From positions 1-14,173 of the forward strand of contig JAHEZG010000057.1 in assembly GCA_023251195.1 (NCBI GenBank): 14,173 nucleotides of DNA. The letters are read 5' to 3'. Numbering within the stretch: position 1 is the stretch's first letter; each line of letters opens with the position of its first letter. This document shows positions 7,758 through 14,173 of this stretch, piece after piece. The translations under genes and the position numbers were made by a program. The notes beneath the pieces are model-generated. The model ran no database searches. It was not told the DNA's origin and saw nothing but the letters and a program-made list of their open reading frames with translations. The stretch is from Chitinophagaceae bacterium (lineage in GTDB: Bacteria > Bacteroidota > Bacteroidia > Chitinophagales > UBA10324).

Positions 7758-7788
7758 CAAAGGTAAAATTACTTTTGATAAATGCAAA
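7758..7788 (-). promoter_or_regulatory. Bacteroidota-type promoter of the ompA-like gene
   Basis: On the minus strand, TTTG (7785-7788) is the -33 element and TACCTTTG (7758-7765) is the -7 element, with a 19-bp spacer. All conserved positions of the Bacteroidota consensus match. Transcription would start near 7751, giving a leader of about 50 bases before the ATG at 7702. This is the only promoter in the window with both elements at proper spacing. Confidence 0.8.
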
Positions 7789-7836
7789 TCAGATAAAAAC
7801 CGGTTGGTATGATAAATGAATTTTCGATTAATTCTT

Positions 7837-8811
7837 TTATTTTTTTCTATCTGTTGTAAAATAAACCAGATCAATTAATGAGTTTAACGATGCGGTTTTG
7901 GTAAAGCTGTTTAAAATGGCTATTGCTTCATCCCGATATAAATTCATCTTTTCAGTTGCATACTTCATACCACCTGATTCATGAATAAACGATACAACTT
8001 CCTTTACTTTAAGCAGGTCTTCATTTTTATTTTTGATAATATTAATAAATCTTCTTCGATCAGAGGAGTTACAATTGTTCAGTGCATAAATTAATGGAAG
8101 TGTAATTTTTTTTTCTTTCAGATCTATGCCATGCGGCTTGCCGATATCCTCGTTTCCAAAATCAAGTAAATCATCTTTTATTTGAAATGCTATGCCTGCC
8201 TTTTCACCAAACAATTTCATTTTGGCAATTATGATTTCTGATGAATTGCTCGATGCGGCGCCGATGGCACAGGCCGAAGAAATTAATGTGGCAGTTTTTT
8301 GCCTGATAATTTCAAAGTAAATTTCTTCAGTAATATTCAGTTTGCGGGTTTTTTCAATCTGCAGTAATTCACCTTCACTCATTTCTTTAACGGCATCCGA
8401 AACTAATTCCAGTAGTCTGAAATCTTTATTACTTACTGCCAACAATAATCCTTTGGAGAGCAGGTAATCACCAACTAAAACAGCAATTTTATTTTTCCAT
8501 AAAGCATTTATTGAAAAGAAACCTCTTCGTTCATCTGAATCATCTACCACATCATCATGAACCAAAGTAGCAGTATGCAATAATTCAATTAAAGCAGCTC
8601 CGCGATAAGTTGCTTCGGTAATTTCGCCGCAAACTGAAGCCGATAAAAAAACAAACATTGGTCGAACTCTTTTGCCCTTTTGTTTAACGATGTATTTCAT
8701 AACAGCATCAAGCAATGGCGTTTTTGTTTTCATTGATGCACGAAATTTTTCTTCGAACAGCGTTAATTCTGCTGCTATTGGCTTTCGTATTTCATCAAGG
8801 TTCGTGGACAT
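7837..8811 (-). CDS. Polyprenyl diphosphate synthase, long-chain type
   Basis: A 324-residue trans-isoprenyl diphosphate synthase that adds isopentenyl units to an allylic diphosphate. The first aspartate-rich motif is HDDVVDD (Asp86, Asp87, Asp90) and the second is KDDLLDF (Asp213, Asp214, Asp217). The substrate-binding segments KRVRP (about 47-51) and GDYLLSKG are present. The residue five positions before the first motif is Ala81, a small residue. In this family, large aromatic residues there limit chain length (farnesyl or geranylgeranyl products), so a long product such as the octa- or heptaprenyl side chain of menaquinone is likely. The exact length cannot be read from the sequence. A sequence close to a -7 element (TACTTTCG, 8824-8831, one mismatch) lies upstream. 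The gene is 211 bp from prfA and likely separately transcribed. Confidence 0.92.
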   Translation of the reverse strand: MSTNLDEIRKPIAAELTLFEEKFRASMKTKTPLLDAVMKYIVKQKGKRVRPMFVFLSASVCGEITEATYRGAALIELLHTATLVHDDVVDDSDERRGFFSINALWKNKIAVLVGDYLLSKGLLLAVSNKDFRLLELVSDAVKEMSEGELLQIEKTRKLNITEEIYFEIIRQKTATLISSACAIGAASSNSSEIIIAKMKLFGEKAGIAFQIKDDLLDFGNEDIGKPHGIDLKEKKITLPLIYALNNCNSSDRRRFINIIKNKNEDLLKVKEVVSFIHESGGMKYATEKMNLYRDEAIAILNSFTKTASLNSLIDLVYFTTDRKK

Positions 8812-9022
8812 AAAAATGCCCGGCGAAAGTAGCAGATGAGCATTTTGAAACCTAACTCGTCTTCTTAATATAAATAATTTTTAAAAGTGGTTTGTTTAAT
8901 GATGTTTTTTTGCATTCGAAAATCAGCGGTGCATTTTGAAATCAACAAGAAATATGTGTTCAATATTTTCTAGTTCAATTTTATATAAAACTGCGAAAAG
9001 AATCGAATTCTCAAATCCGTAT

Positions 9023-10108
9023 TTACACCCCCACTGTACTCTCCTTCATCAACTCGGCATTCTCAGCCATCTGCAAAGCATCGAGCATCTCCTGAATATT
9101 TCCATTGATGAAATCGGGTAAAGTATAAACGGTCATTCCGATGCGGTGATCTGTTACACGACCTTGAGGATAATTATAAGTACGGATTTTTGCTGAGCGG
9201 TCGCCACTGCTCACCATTGATTTTCTTTTTGCGGCAATCGCATCTTCATGCTTGCGAACTGCAGCTTCATATAATCGGGTGCGCAACATTTTCATCGCCT
9301 TCTCACGATTGCCTAATTGCGAGCGCTCGGTCTGACACATCACCACTACACCCGTAGCAATGTGTGTGAGAATAACTTTTGTTTCCACCTTGTTTACATT
9401 CTGTCCGCCCGCGCCACCGCTTCGTGCGGTTTCCATTTTCACATCCGCATCACGAACTTCCACATCCACTTCTTCGGCTTCAGGCATCACCGCAACAGTT
9501 GCCGCACTTGTATGCACACGACCCTGCGCTTCTGTTGCAGGTACACGCTGCACACGATGCACTCCGGATTCAAATTTTAAAGTGCCGTAAACATTTTCGC
9601 CGGTCACTTCAAATATCACTTCCTTATATCCACCCATTGTACCGGGACTGTCGCTCACTAATTCTAATTTCCATTTTTTGTTTTCGCAATAGCGGATGTA
9701 CATGCGATACAACTCCCCTGCAAACAAACTCGCTTCATCACCACCTGTGCCGGCGCGAATTTCAATTACTGCATTTTTTTCGTCGGTTGGATCTTTAGGT
9801 AGTAACAATAACCGAATGGCTTCTTCCGATTTTAATTTTTCATCTTCCAAACCATCAAGCTCACCTTTCGCCATTTGCTTGAACTCATCATCTTTTTCGG
9901 TTTCAATTATATGCCGGTTGTTCTCAATATTGCTTAAGATGACTTTGTATTTTTCAAATGCCTCAACCACTTTCTGCAATTCTTTGTATGACTTATTCAA
10001 TTGCACATACAACCGCTGATCAGCAATTTTTCGCGGGTCGTTCAACTGTAATTCTAAATCCTGCCATTTCTCCTTTATCGATTGGAGCCTGTTAACTAAT
10101 TCATTCAT
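9023..10108 (-). CDS. prfA: Peptide chain release factor 1
   Basis: RF1 recognises UAA and UAG stop codons in the ribosome and triggers peptide release. The protein has 361 residues, normal for the family. Motifs: an N-terminal coiled-coil domain (about 1-100), RAGTGGDEASLFAGELYRMY (118-137), the codon-recognition tripeptide PAT at 190-192 within HRVQRVPATEAQGR, which separates RF1 from RF2 (SPF), and the catalytic GGQ at 234-236 within SGGAGGQNVNKVET. There is no sign of a frameshift, as expected for RF1. The ATG at 10106-10108 gives the standard start. A -7 promoter match ends only 7 bases upstream of the ATG, suggesting a nearly leaderless transcript. The upstream propeller gene ends 36 bp away, so some read-through from it is also possible. 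Confidence 0.97.
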   Translation of the reverse strand: MNELVNRLQSIKEKWQDLELQLNDPRKIADQRLYVQLNKSYKELQKVVEAFEKYKVILSNIENNRHIIETEKDDEFKQMAKGELDGLEDEKLKSEEAIRLLLLPKDPTDEKNAVIEIRAGTGGDEASLFAGELYRMYIRYCENKKWKLELVSDSPGTMGGYKEVIFEVTGENVYGTLKFESGVHRVQRVPATEAQGRVHTSAATVAVMPEAEEVDVEVRDADVKMETARSGGAGGQNVNKVETKVILTHIATGVVVMCQTERSQLGNREKAMKMLRTRLYEAAVRKHEDAIAAKRKSMVSSGDRSAKIRTYNYPQGRVTDHRIGMTVYTLPDFINGNIQEMLDALQMAENAELMKESTVGV

Positions 10109-10115
10109 TGTGGCG

Positions 10116-10123
10116 CAAAAATA
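10116..10123 (-). promoter_or_regulatory. -7 element upstream of prfA
   Basis: The minus strand reads TATTTTTG, matching TAnnTTTG, then 7 bases, then the ATG of prfA. No good -33 element is seen at 19-20 bp. If used, the transcript would start at or just before the start codon. Confidence 0.4.
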
Positions 10124-10144
10124 AGAAGTTCGGTTAAAGACTAA

Positions 10145-10879
10145 TTAATACGGGTAAACAACAATCTGCTCTTTTTGCATAAGATAAATTCTATGCGAGT
10201 CAATCTGAAGTTGCATAGCAGAATCAGGCAGTTCAATGGAATATTCTTCCATCGTTTTCAATTGATAAATGTGCGCCTGATTATTTTTTTTATAGATGAG
10301 TTGATTGTTCTCGACTTGAAAATAAGTAATTCTTTTCACTGGAATTTTATTCAGAAAATTTCCGAACTGATCAAATACAAAAACTCCCTGCGACGAATCA
10401 GAAACAAAAAGTTGCTGATTTTCTTCCATCATTAAAAATGTTTGAATCGGTTTATCGGAAATGGATTGCATGGTGGGGCTTTCATGCATCACCTCCAATT
10501 GCGAATTGATTTTTTTCAATCGCTGATCGGCTTCATCATACACCCAGAAATTTCCATCCTGTGATAAACACGCAACAGGCGATTGAATAATTCCTATTGG
10601 TGAAAGTTGAGTTTCAGCAATTTCTGACAAAGTATTATCAAGCCAAACAATGGTGCTGAAATCTTTGTAATACAAGAGCAACTTCATCGGGTTTGAAACA
10701 TCAAGCGAAGTTGGTTGTCCGAGAGATTTGTTATTGTAAGAATGAAGTAATAAACCAGTAGAATCATATTTCACCACCTGATTTTCGGTGGTGACTGTAT
10801 AAATATTTTTCAGATTATCAGTTGTAAAAAATAATGCATGAACCTGAATGAAAAATAAAATGTGCCACAGCGGTTCCAT
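10145..10879 (-). CDS. Probable beta-propeller (NHL-like) protein, function unknown
   Basis: I do not recognise a named family. The 244-residue protein starts with a hydrophobic stretch (about 4-19) that may be a signal peptide or anchor. After it come repeated units of about 35-40 residues, each with short beta-strand-like segments ending in aspartate and glycine or a similar turn: NIYTVTTENQVVKYDSTGLLL, SVACLSQDGNFWVYDEADQRLKKI-like and QQLFVSDSSQGVFVFDQFGNFL. The pattern is that of NHL or six-bladed beta-propellers, likely in the periplasm or membrane-associated. Its ATG shares one base with the stop of the lpxH gene (TAATG), so it is translated from the same message. The context hints at an envelope role, but this is only inference. 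Confidence 0.72.
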   Translation of the reverse strand: MEPLWHILFFIQVHALFFTTDNLKNIYTVTTENQVVKYDSTGLLLHSYNNKSLGQPTSLDVSNPMKLLLYYKDFSTIVWLDNTLSEIAETQLSPIGIIQSPVACLSQDGNFWVYDEADQRLKKINSQLEVMHESPTMQSISDKPIQTFLMMEENQQLFVSDSSQGVFVFDQFGNFLNKIPVKRITYFQVENNQLIYKKNNQAHIYQLKTMEEYSIELPDSAMQLQIDSHRIYLMQKEQIVVYPY

Positions 10880-11649
10880 TATTTCTTATAATATTTTAAC
10901 TCCAGTTTCTCTCCGTCAAAAGTTGCGTAGCTGTAAAACCGCAACCAGTCGCCGAGATTGATGTAACGGCTTTTTTCGTTTAGGGGATAATCCATTGCGA
11001 GGTGACGATGACCAAAAATAAAATAATCAATCTGTTCGTGCTTCAGCATTTCGCGTGCGTAACCAATCAGCCATTCTTTTTCTTCACCCAGAAAATTTTC
11101 TTTCACTTCGCCATTCAGAAAGCGATTGTTGTAACTCCATTTTTTTCCGAGCCACACACCGAAGTTCGGATGCACGCGCGCAAACAACCAACGAAAAACC
11201 CTAGCATGAAAAATTTTCTTAATCACCTTGTACTTATAATCGCCGGGACCCAACCCATCGCCATGACCAATCAGAAATTTTTTACTGTTACACGCAAACT
11301 GCACTTCTTTGTTGAAGACCGGAATATCCATTTCCTCCGTAAAATAATTTTTCATCCACTGATCGTGATTGCCCGGAAAAAAATAAATGGGAATATTTTT
11401 ATCGCGCAGTTCAGCTAATTTTCCCAGTACACGAACAAATCCTTTCGGCACTACCTGCTTGTATTCAAACCAGAAATCGAACAAATCACCGAGAATAAAA
11501 ATGCACTGCGCGTCTTTCGAAATTTCGTCGAGCCATTGAATAAATAATTTCTCGCGCTGCAAACTTTTCTCACGCGTGGGCACACCGAGATGCAGATCAG
11601 AAGCAAAATAAATTTTCTTTCCGCTGTCAACGGAGGTGGGGAACTGCAT
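10879..11649 (-). CDS. lpxH: UDP-2,3-diacylglucosamine diphosphatase (LpxH family)
   Basis: LpxH hydrolyses UDP-2,3-diacylglucosamine to lipid X and UMP, an essential step of lipid A synthesis at the inner membrane. The 256-residue protein has the full calcineurin-type metal site in order: DLHLG (Asp18, His20), GDLFDFW (Asp55), GNHD (93-96), GHGDG (His129) and GHRH (213-216). Between the last two lies a helical, arginine- and tryptophan-rich insert (about 140-190), typical of the LpxH cap that holds the acyl chains. The start codon overlaps the stop of the LUD gene by one base (TGATG), and its stop overlaps the next start, so the three genes are translationally coupled. A related UDP-sugar phosphoesterase without lipid A specificity is the main alternative. 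Confidence 0.87.
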   Translation of the reverse strand: MQFPTSVDSGKKIYFASDLHLGVPTREKSLQREKLFIQWLDEISKDAQCIFILGDLFDFWFEYKQVVPKGFVRVLGKLAELRDKNIPIYFFPGNHDQWMKNYFTEEMDIPVFNKEVQFACNSKKFLIGHGDGLGPGDYKYKVIKKIFHARVFRWLFARVHPNFGVWLGKKWSYNNRFLNGEVKENFLGEEKEWLIGYAREMLKHEQIDYFIFGHRHLAMDYPLNEKSRYINLGDWLRFYSYATFDGEKLELKYYKK

Positions 11650-12293
11650 CAGCGAACCGGATCGTCAATCAAAAAAACATAAACTTCTTTCGGACCATGC
11701 GCGCCGAGCACCAAAGTTTTTTCAATATCCGCCGTGCGGCTCGGACCCGTTGCAATCGAAATCATACTCGGCAGATTGCCTTCGTATTTCTGTAACACTA
11801 ATTGCGTGGCATCCTTAATATCAAAAACCAGTTGCGAAGTATAAGCCACCACAATATGAATGGGCGGAAAGATGGGCAAACTGCGACCGCTCTGCTGCCG
11901 GCTCGTGAGTAAAATGCTGCCCGTGCGCGCCACTAAGCACTCGCACAAAGTAATTCCGGCATCGGCTTTATCAATTGTTTTTCCCACACGGCATTTATTA
12001 AAATCGAATCGCTGAAATAAATCCTGCAGCGGTTTTTCCCAGCAGTACAAATGATTCCAGCCCTTCTCGTTCGCCACGGCAGAAATGGATTGAATGAACT
12101 CAGCAATGTTTTCGCAGTAAATAAAATTGCCCTGAATTTTTGTGAACTGCTCCGCAAAAACCACATCCAGTGTATCAGTCGGCGCCGGATAAACCGAAGC
12201 CGTCTGGTCAATATTCGGAAAAGGAATGTTGGTGGAATGAATGAGCGCCTTCCGAATTTTTTTCAGCACGCGCTCTTTACTGGTTGGCTCCAT
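11649..12293 (-). CDS. LUD-domain protein (LutC/YkgG-like)
   Basis: The protein has 214 residues. The LUD signature is at the C-terminal end, TGPSRTADIEKTLVLGAHGP (182-201), followed by VYVFLIDD; upstream, DAGITLCECLVARTGSILL (about 111-129) is the second conserved block of the family. LutC proteins belong to the LutABC L-lactate oxidation complex with iron-sulfur partners, but no LutA or LutB gene is next to it here. Single LUD genes are common in Bacteroidota and their role is not established, so I do not assign lactate use. It is the first gene of the LUD - lpxH - propeller cluster, with its TGA overlapping the lpxH ATG. A -7 promoter match lies 17 bases before its ATG. Confidence 0.88.
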   Translation of the reverse strand: MEPTSKERVLKKIRKALIHSTNIPFPNIDQTASVYPAPTDTLDVVFAEQFTKIQGNFIYCENIAEFIQSISAVANEKGWNHLYCWEKPLQDLFQRFDFNKCRVGKTIDKADAGITLCECLVARTGSILLTSRQQSGRSLPIFPPIHIVVAYTSQLVFDIKDATQLVLQKYEGNLPSMISIATGPSRTADIEKTLVLGAHGPKEVYVFLIDDPVR

Positions 12294-12310
12294 AGTTTTT
12301 ATTAGTGAAG

Positions 12311-12318
12311 CAAAAGTA
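12311..12318 (-). promoter_or_regulatory. -7 element upstream of the LUD - lpxH cluster
   Basis: The minus strand reads TACTTTTG, an exact TAnnTTTG match, 17 bases before the LUD gene ATG. A TTG lies upstream at a 15-bp spacing, shorter than the usual 19-20, so only the -7 element is supported. The site lies in the 44-bp gap between the BRO gene and the cluster. Confidence 0.45.
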
Positions 12319-12337
12319 GAAATAAGCGTTTAACAAT

Positions 12338-13168
12338 TTAATTCCCTTTCTTCAGTTCTCTATTCTTCTTCGTAATAGGCAGATAATTTTCAGTGGAAAT
12401 AACTTTTTTACCAGTCCTTTTTTCGAGTTCTTTTCTTGCATTTCCGGCAACTGCTCCACCTTGTTTTGCTGCTTTTTTATTTTGAAAAAAACCTTTCGGG
12501 TTTTGTGTTTTTACTATTTCAGTTGTTGATGCTTCACCTAACATTGAAAAAATCAATTCAAGGTCATTCATGTGGTCGCGAAGGTTTTGACTTTTCAATC
12601 CCTTCACTTTTTTATATTCAGCAGGAGTAAGTCCGAAAGTTGCTTTTGAAATCTCTGCTGTCAAGATTGAATACTCAATCTGTTCTTTGATGCCTCTGGT
12701 TTTCCATTCATCAGTAAGTTGTTCACGAATAGCAATACTTCTCATTCGTTTCTCAATCCAATCATCAGGATAACCTTTCAATTTGTAAAGCTCCCGTGTT
12801 CGTTGTGTTGCGAGTTCAGGATTTTCAATTTCATCTAATCTGTCTGAACCTACTTGTGCTAACCATAATTTGAATGGTTCTGCTTTCGGTGATGGAATAG
12901 ATTGAATAATTCGCAACAACCCTTTGGTATTTGCGCAACCCATTTTTTGTTTACCACCAGGTGTAGCAACTGAAAGGGTGGGTACAAATTGTACCCACCC
13001 TTTGGCAAGTTCAGTATCTCGTTGCCTCATTCGCTTAATGTATTGCTTCGGATCATTACTGTTAGTTAAAACTGTAACCACATCTTCAACAACAAAATAC
13101 CATTTTTGGTCTTCTTCATTCCAAACAGTTCTTACTTGTTTGTTCTCAAATAATTTGATGCTGCTCAT
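12338..13168 (-). CDS. BRO-N domain, antirepressor/DinD-like protein
   Basis: The protein has 276 residues. Residues 1 to about 115 form a BRO-N (prophage antirepressor) domain: IKLFENKQVRTVW, WYFVVEDVVTVL, a KQYIKRMRQRD segment, GGKQKMGCANTKGLLRII, and SIPSPKAEPFKLWLAQVG. Residues 135-160 are a conserved helical linker (WIEKRMRSIAIREQLTDEW). The end (about 185-263) has KGLKSQNLRDHMNDLELIF and AAKQGGAVAGNARKELEKRTGKKV, which I recall from this BRO/DinD-like group. BRO-N domains bind DNA, and in phages antirepressors relieve lysogenic repression, but chromosomal copies like this have no known target. No phage genes lie nearby. The family is widely scattered among bacteria, which fits horizontal transfer. 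A 31-bp palindrome lies within residues 56-65. A -7 match only 4 bases before the ATG suggests a leaderless message. Confidence 0.85.
   Translation of the reverse strand: MSSIKLFENKQVRTVWNEEDQKWYFVVEDVVTVLTNSNDPKQYIKRMRQRDTELAKGWVQFVPTLSVATPGGKQKMGCANTKGLLRIIQSIPSPKAEPFKLWLAQVGSDRLDEIENPELATQRTRELYKLKGYPDDWIEKRMRSIAIREQLTDEWKTRGIKEQIEYSILTAEISKATFGLTPAEYKKVKGLKSQNLRDHMNDLELIFSMLGEASTTEIVKTQNPKGFFQNKKAAKQGGAVAGNARKELEKRTGKKVISTENYLPITKKNRELKKGN
12973..13003. repeat. 31-bp perfect palindrome inside the BRO gene
   Basis: The 15-base arm AAAGGGTGGGTACAA (12973-12987) is perfectly complementary to TTGTACCCACCCTTT (12989-13003), with a single central A at 12988. On the gene strand it encodes about KGWVQFVPTL (residues 56-65) of the BRO-N domain. 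As RNA it would fold into a strong hairpin after adjusting for a small loop. As DNA it could be a protein-binding operator or a cruciform. Confidence 0.75.
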
Positions 13169-13172
13169 AAAA

Positions 13173-13180
13173 CAAATGTA
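13173..13180 (-). promoter_or_regulatory. -7 element directly before the BRO gene
   Basis: The minus strand reads TACATTTG, an exact TAnnTTTG match, four bases before the ATG at 13168. Transcription would begin at about the start codon. There is no clear -33 element at the standard distance. Confidence 0.35.
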
Positions 13181-13243
13181 AAATTTTCAAAATGATGAAA
13201 ACAGAAATATTTGAGAATTGTTGTACAAAATAATTTGATATAA

Positions 13244-13278
13244 TTTTCTCTGCGCCTCTCCGTCTCTGCGGTAAAAAA
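13244..13278. repeat. CTCTGCG-type intergenic repeat element
   Basis: Between the BRO gene and the transporter gene the plus strand reads TCTCTGCGCC, TCTCCGTC, TCTCTGCGGT and then AAAAAA: three imperfect copies of an 8-10 base unit. Its complement (accgcagag/acggagag/gcgcagag) resembles a dispersed intergenic repeat I recall from many unrelated bacterial genomes, including Bacteroidota. The base composition differs sharply from the AT-rich sequence around it. Its function is unknown. Confidence 0.55.
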
Positions 13279-13332
13279 CTCTCAATCAGTAAGAACAATT
13301 TTCTAAATACAATCAGGATTAATACACCTTTC

Positions 13333-13340
13333 TATATTTG
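13333..13340 (+). promoter_or_regulatory. -7 element upstream of the solute-binding protein gene
   Basis: TATATTTG matches TAnnTTTG exactly, 18 bases before the ATG at 13359. No TTTG is found 19-20 bp upstream, so the -33 part is missing or weak. Confidence 0.5.
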
Positions 13341-13358
13341 TTTCGTTCAATCATCAAA

Positions 13359-14173
13359 ATGTTTTCGCGCTTCGTTTTTATTCTCTCCGTATCATTTCTT
13401 TTTTCATGTCAAAATGAAAACACAACCCAAACGGCTGTTCCGGATAACCGCGTGCTCACCAATGCCGATGGCGATTACATTCAGTTCCCCGATGCGCCGA
13501 AATTTTTAAGCGACTGGAAAAAAGAAAACAACCTGACTGTGCAGTGGATGCAGGAACCCGACAATCTGCACGCGTGTAACGGTCGTACACTTTCGCGCGC
13601 CATTGTTTTTACACTGATACACCGCTCGCTGCTTTCGATTGACCCGATGACGCGCAAACTGAAAGCTGACCTGGTAAAAGAAATTCCGACCGCGAGCGAC
13701 GGACTCACTTATCGTTTTGAACTGAAGGACGAACCCGCTTTTGATGATGGCGCGCAACTGACTGTGGACGATGTGATTTTTTCTTTCAAGGCATATACCT
13801 GTCCGCTGGTGAATGTGTCGGGTAGAAGCGCGCTGAATAATTTACTGAATATTGTAAAAGATAATTCGAATGCGCGCGCTTTTACTGTGACGATGAAGAA
13901 GGTGCTGGCGCAAAACCTGTTTATACTCACCGACTTTCCGATACTGGAAAAGAAATTTTATGATGCGGATGATGCGCTGAAAAATTACCCGGTGAACTGG
14001 GTGAATGTGGAAGACCAGCCCGGCATGAATAAAACTTTTCCGACTGCGTGGGCTGCTGCGTTTAATGATGGCAAGTACGGCAATGACCCGGCGCTGATTA
14101 ACGGGCTTGGCGCTTACAAAGTGAAAAGCTGGGAGCGCGGACAAACGCTGACACTGGAAAAGAAAAAAAATCA
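13359..14173 (+). CDS. Peptide ABC transporter solute-binding lipoprotein, 3' part missing
   Basis: The frame is open from the ATG at 13359 to the window edge (271 codons). The N-terminus, MFSRFVFILSVSFLFSC, is a lipoprotein signal peptide with the lipobox LFSC (Cys17), so the protein is processed by LspA and lipid-anchored. The following sequence fits the family 5 extracellular solute-binding proteins (DppA/OppA type): LSRAIVFTLIHRSLLSIDPMT (entry segment), LKADLVKEIPTASDGLTYRFEL, and DDGAQLTVDDVIFSFKAY, the conserved block in which the family has DG-x-LTAxDVxFS. It binds peptides or a similar solute for import by membrane partners expected downstream, outside the window. GCG and CTG codons and GCGC runs are more frequent than in the genes from 4500 to 9000, giving a visible rise in GC. 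The substrate cannot be told from this part. Confidence 0.88.
   Translation, partial: MFSRFVFILSVSFLFSCQNENTTQTAVPDNRVLTNADGDYIQFPDAPKFLSDWKKENNLTVQWMQEPDNLHACNGRTLSRAIVFTLIHRSLLSIDPMTRKLKADLVKEIPTASDGLTYRFELKDEPAFDDGAQLTVDDVIFSFKAYTCPLVNVSGRSALNNLLNIVKDNSNARAFTVTMKKVLAQNLFILTDFPILEKKFYDADDALKNYPVNWVNVEDQPGMNKTFPTAWAAAFNDGKYGNDPALINGLGAYKVKSWERGQTLTLEKKKN

Noticed and set aside
8812..9022. Possible small gene or terminator between prfA and the polyprenyl synthase gene
   Set aside because: No frame with family features and no convincing hairpin followed by a T run on the minus strand.
9317..10019. Several plus-strand open frames opposite prfA
   Set aside because: They overlap a complete, highly conserved RF1 gene and show no family features; they are antisense shadows.
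13481..14144. Minus-strand open frames opposite the transporter gene
   Set aside because: The plus strand encodes a solute-binding lipoprotein with signal peptide and family blocks through the whole stretch; the GC-rich codons create long antisense frames.

Overview
The window comes from a member of the Bacteroidota, probably a Cytophaga/Chitinophaga/Flavobacteria-type relative. The evidence is a secreted protein with a type IX secretion (T9SS) C-terminal sorting domain, several matches to the Bacteroidota -7 promoter element TAnnTTTG, the gene order ileS - TraR/DksA-like - lspA, an OmpA protein with thrombospondin type 3 repeats, and almost no Shine-Dalgarno sequences. Nothing looks like plasmid or phage structural DNA. 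This is mostly housekeeping chromosome with one likely acquired gene.

Layout. Positions 1-4402 (minus strand) form a tight operon: ileS, then a TraR/DksA-family regulator with a histone-H1-like lysine-rich tail, then lspA, which runs off the left edge. Divergent from ileS at 4514-5530 (plus) is a T9SS-exported thioredoxin-like (Omp28-type) protein. A 420-bp gene-free stretch (5531-5950) between convergent genes holds two strong hairpin terminators and a possible orphan promoter. Positions 5951-7702 (minus) encode an OmpA-family outer-membrane protein with the best promoter in the window. Positions 7837-8811 (minus) encode a long-chain polyprenyl diphosphate synthase, and 9023-10108 (minus) encode peptide chain release factor 1. 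Positions 10145-12293 (minus) are a three-gene cluster whose genes overlap by one base each: a LUD-domain protein, an LpxH-type lipid A phosphoesterase and a probable beta-propeller protein. Positions 12338-13168 (minus) encode a BRO-N/antirepressor-like protein, a family usually spread by phages and mobile DNA. At the right edge (13359-14173, plus) is the start of a lipoprotein solute-binding protein of the peptide ABC transporter family.

By function, the window covers translation (IleRS, RF1), the envelope (LspA lipoprotein processing, LpxH lipid A synthesis, OmpA wall anchoring, T9SS export), isoprenoid quinone side-chain synthesis and peptide uptake.

I found no clear undescribed defence or mobile system. 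The observations most worth checking are the IleRS class I signature, which reads GIHH instead of HIGH (the altered motif associated with IleRS2 enzymes and extreme mupirocin resistance); two nearly perfect palindromes inside coding sequence (in ileS and the BRO gene); the histone-like tail on a TraR/DksA protein that lacks the zinc site; and a possible very short transcript unit at about 5867-5936.
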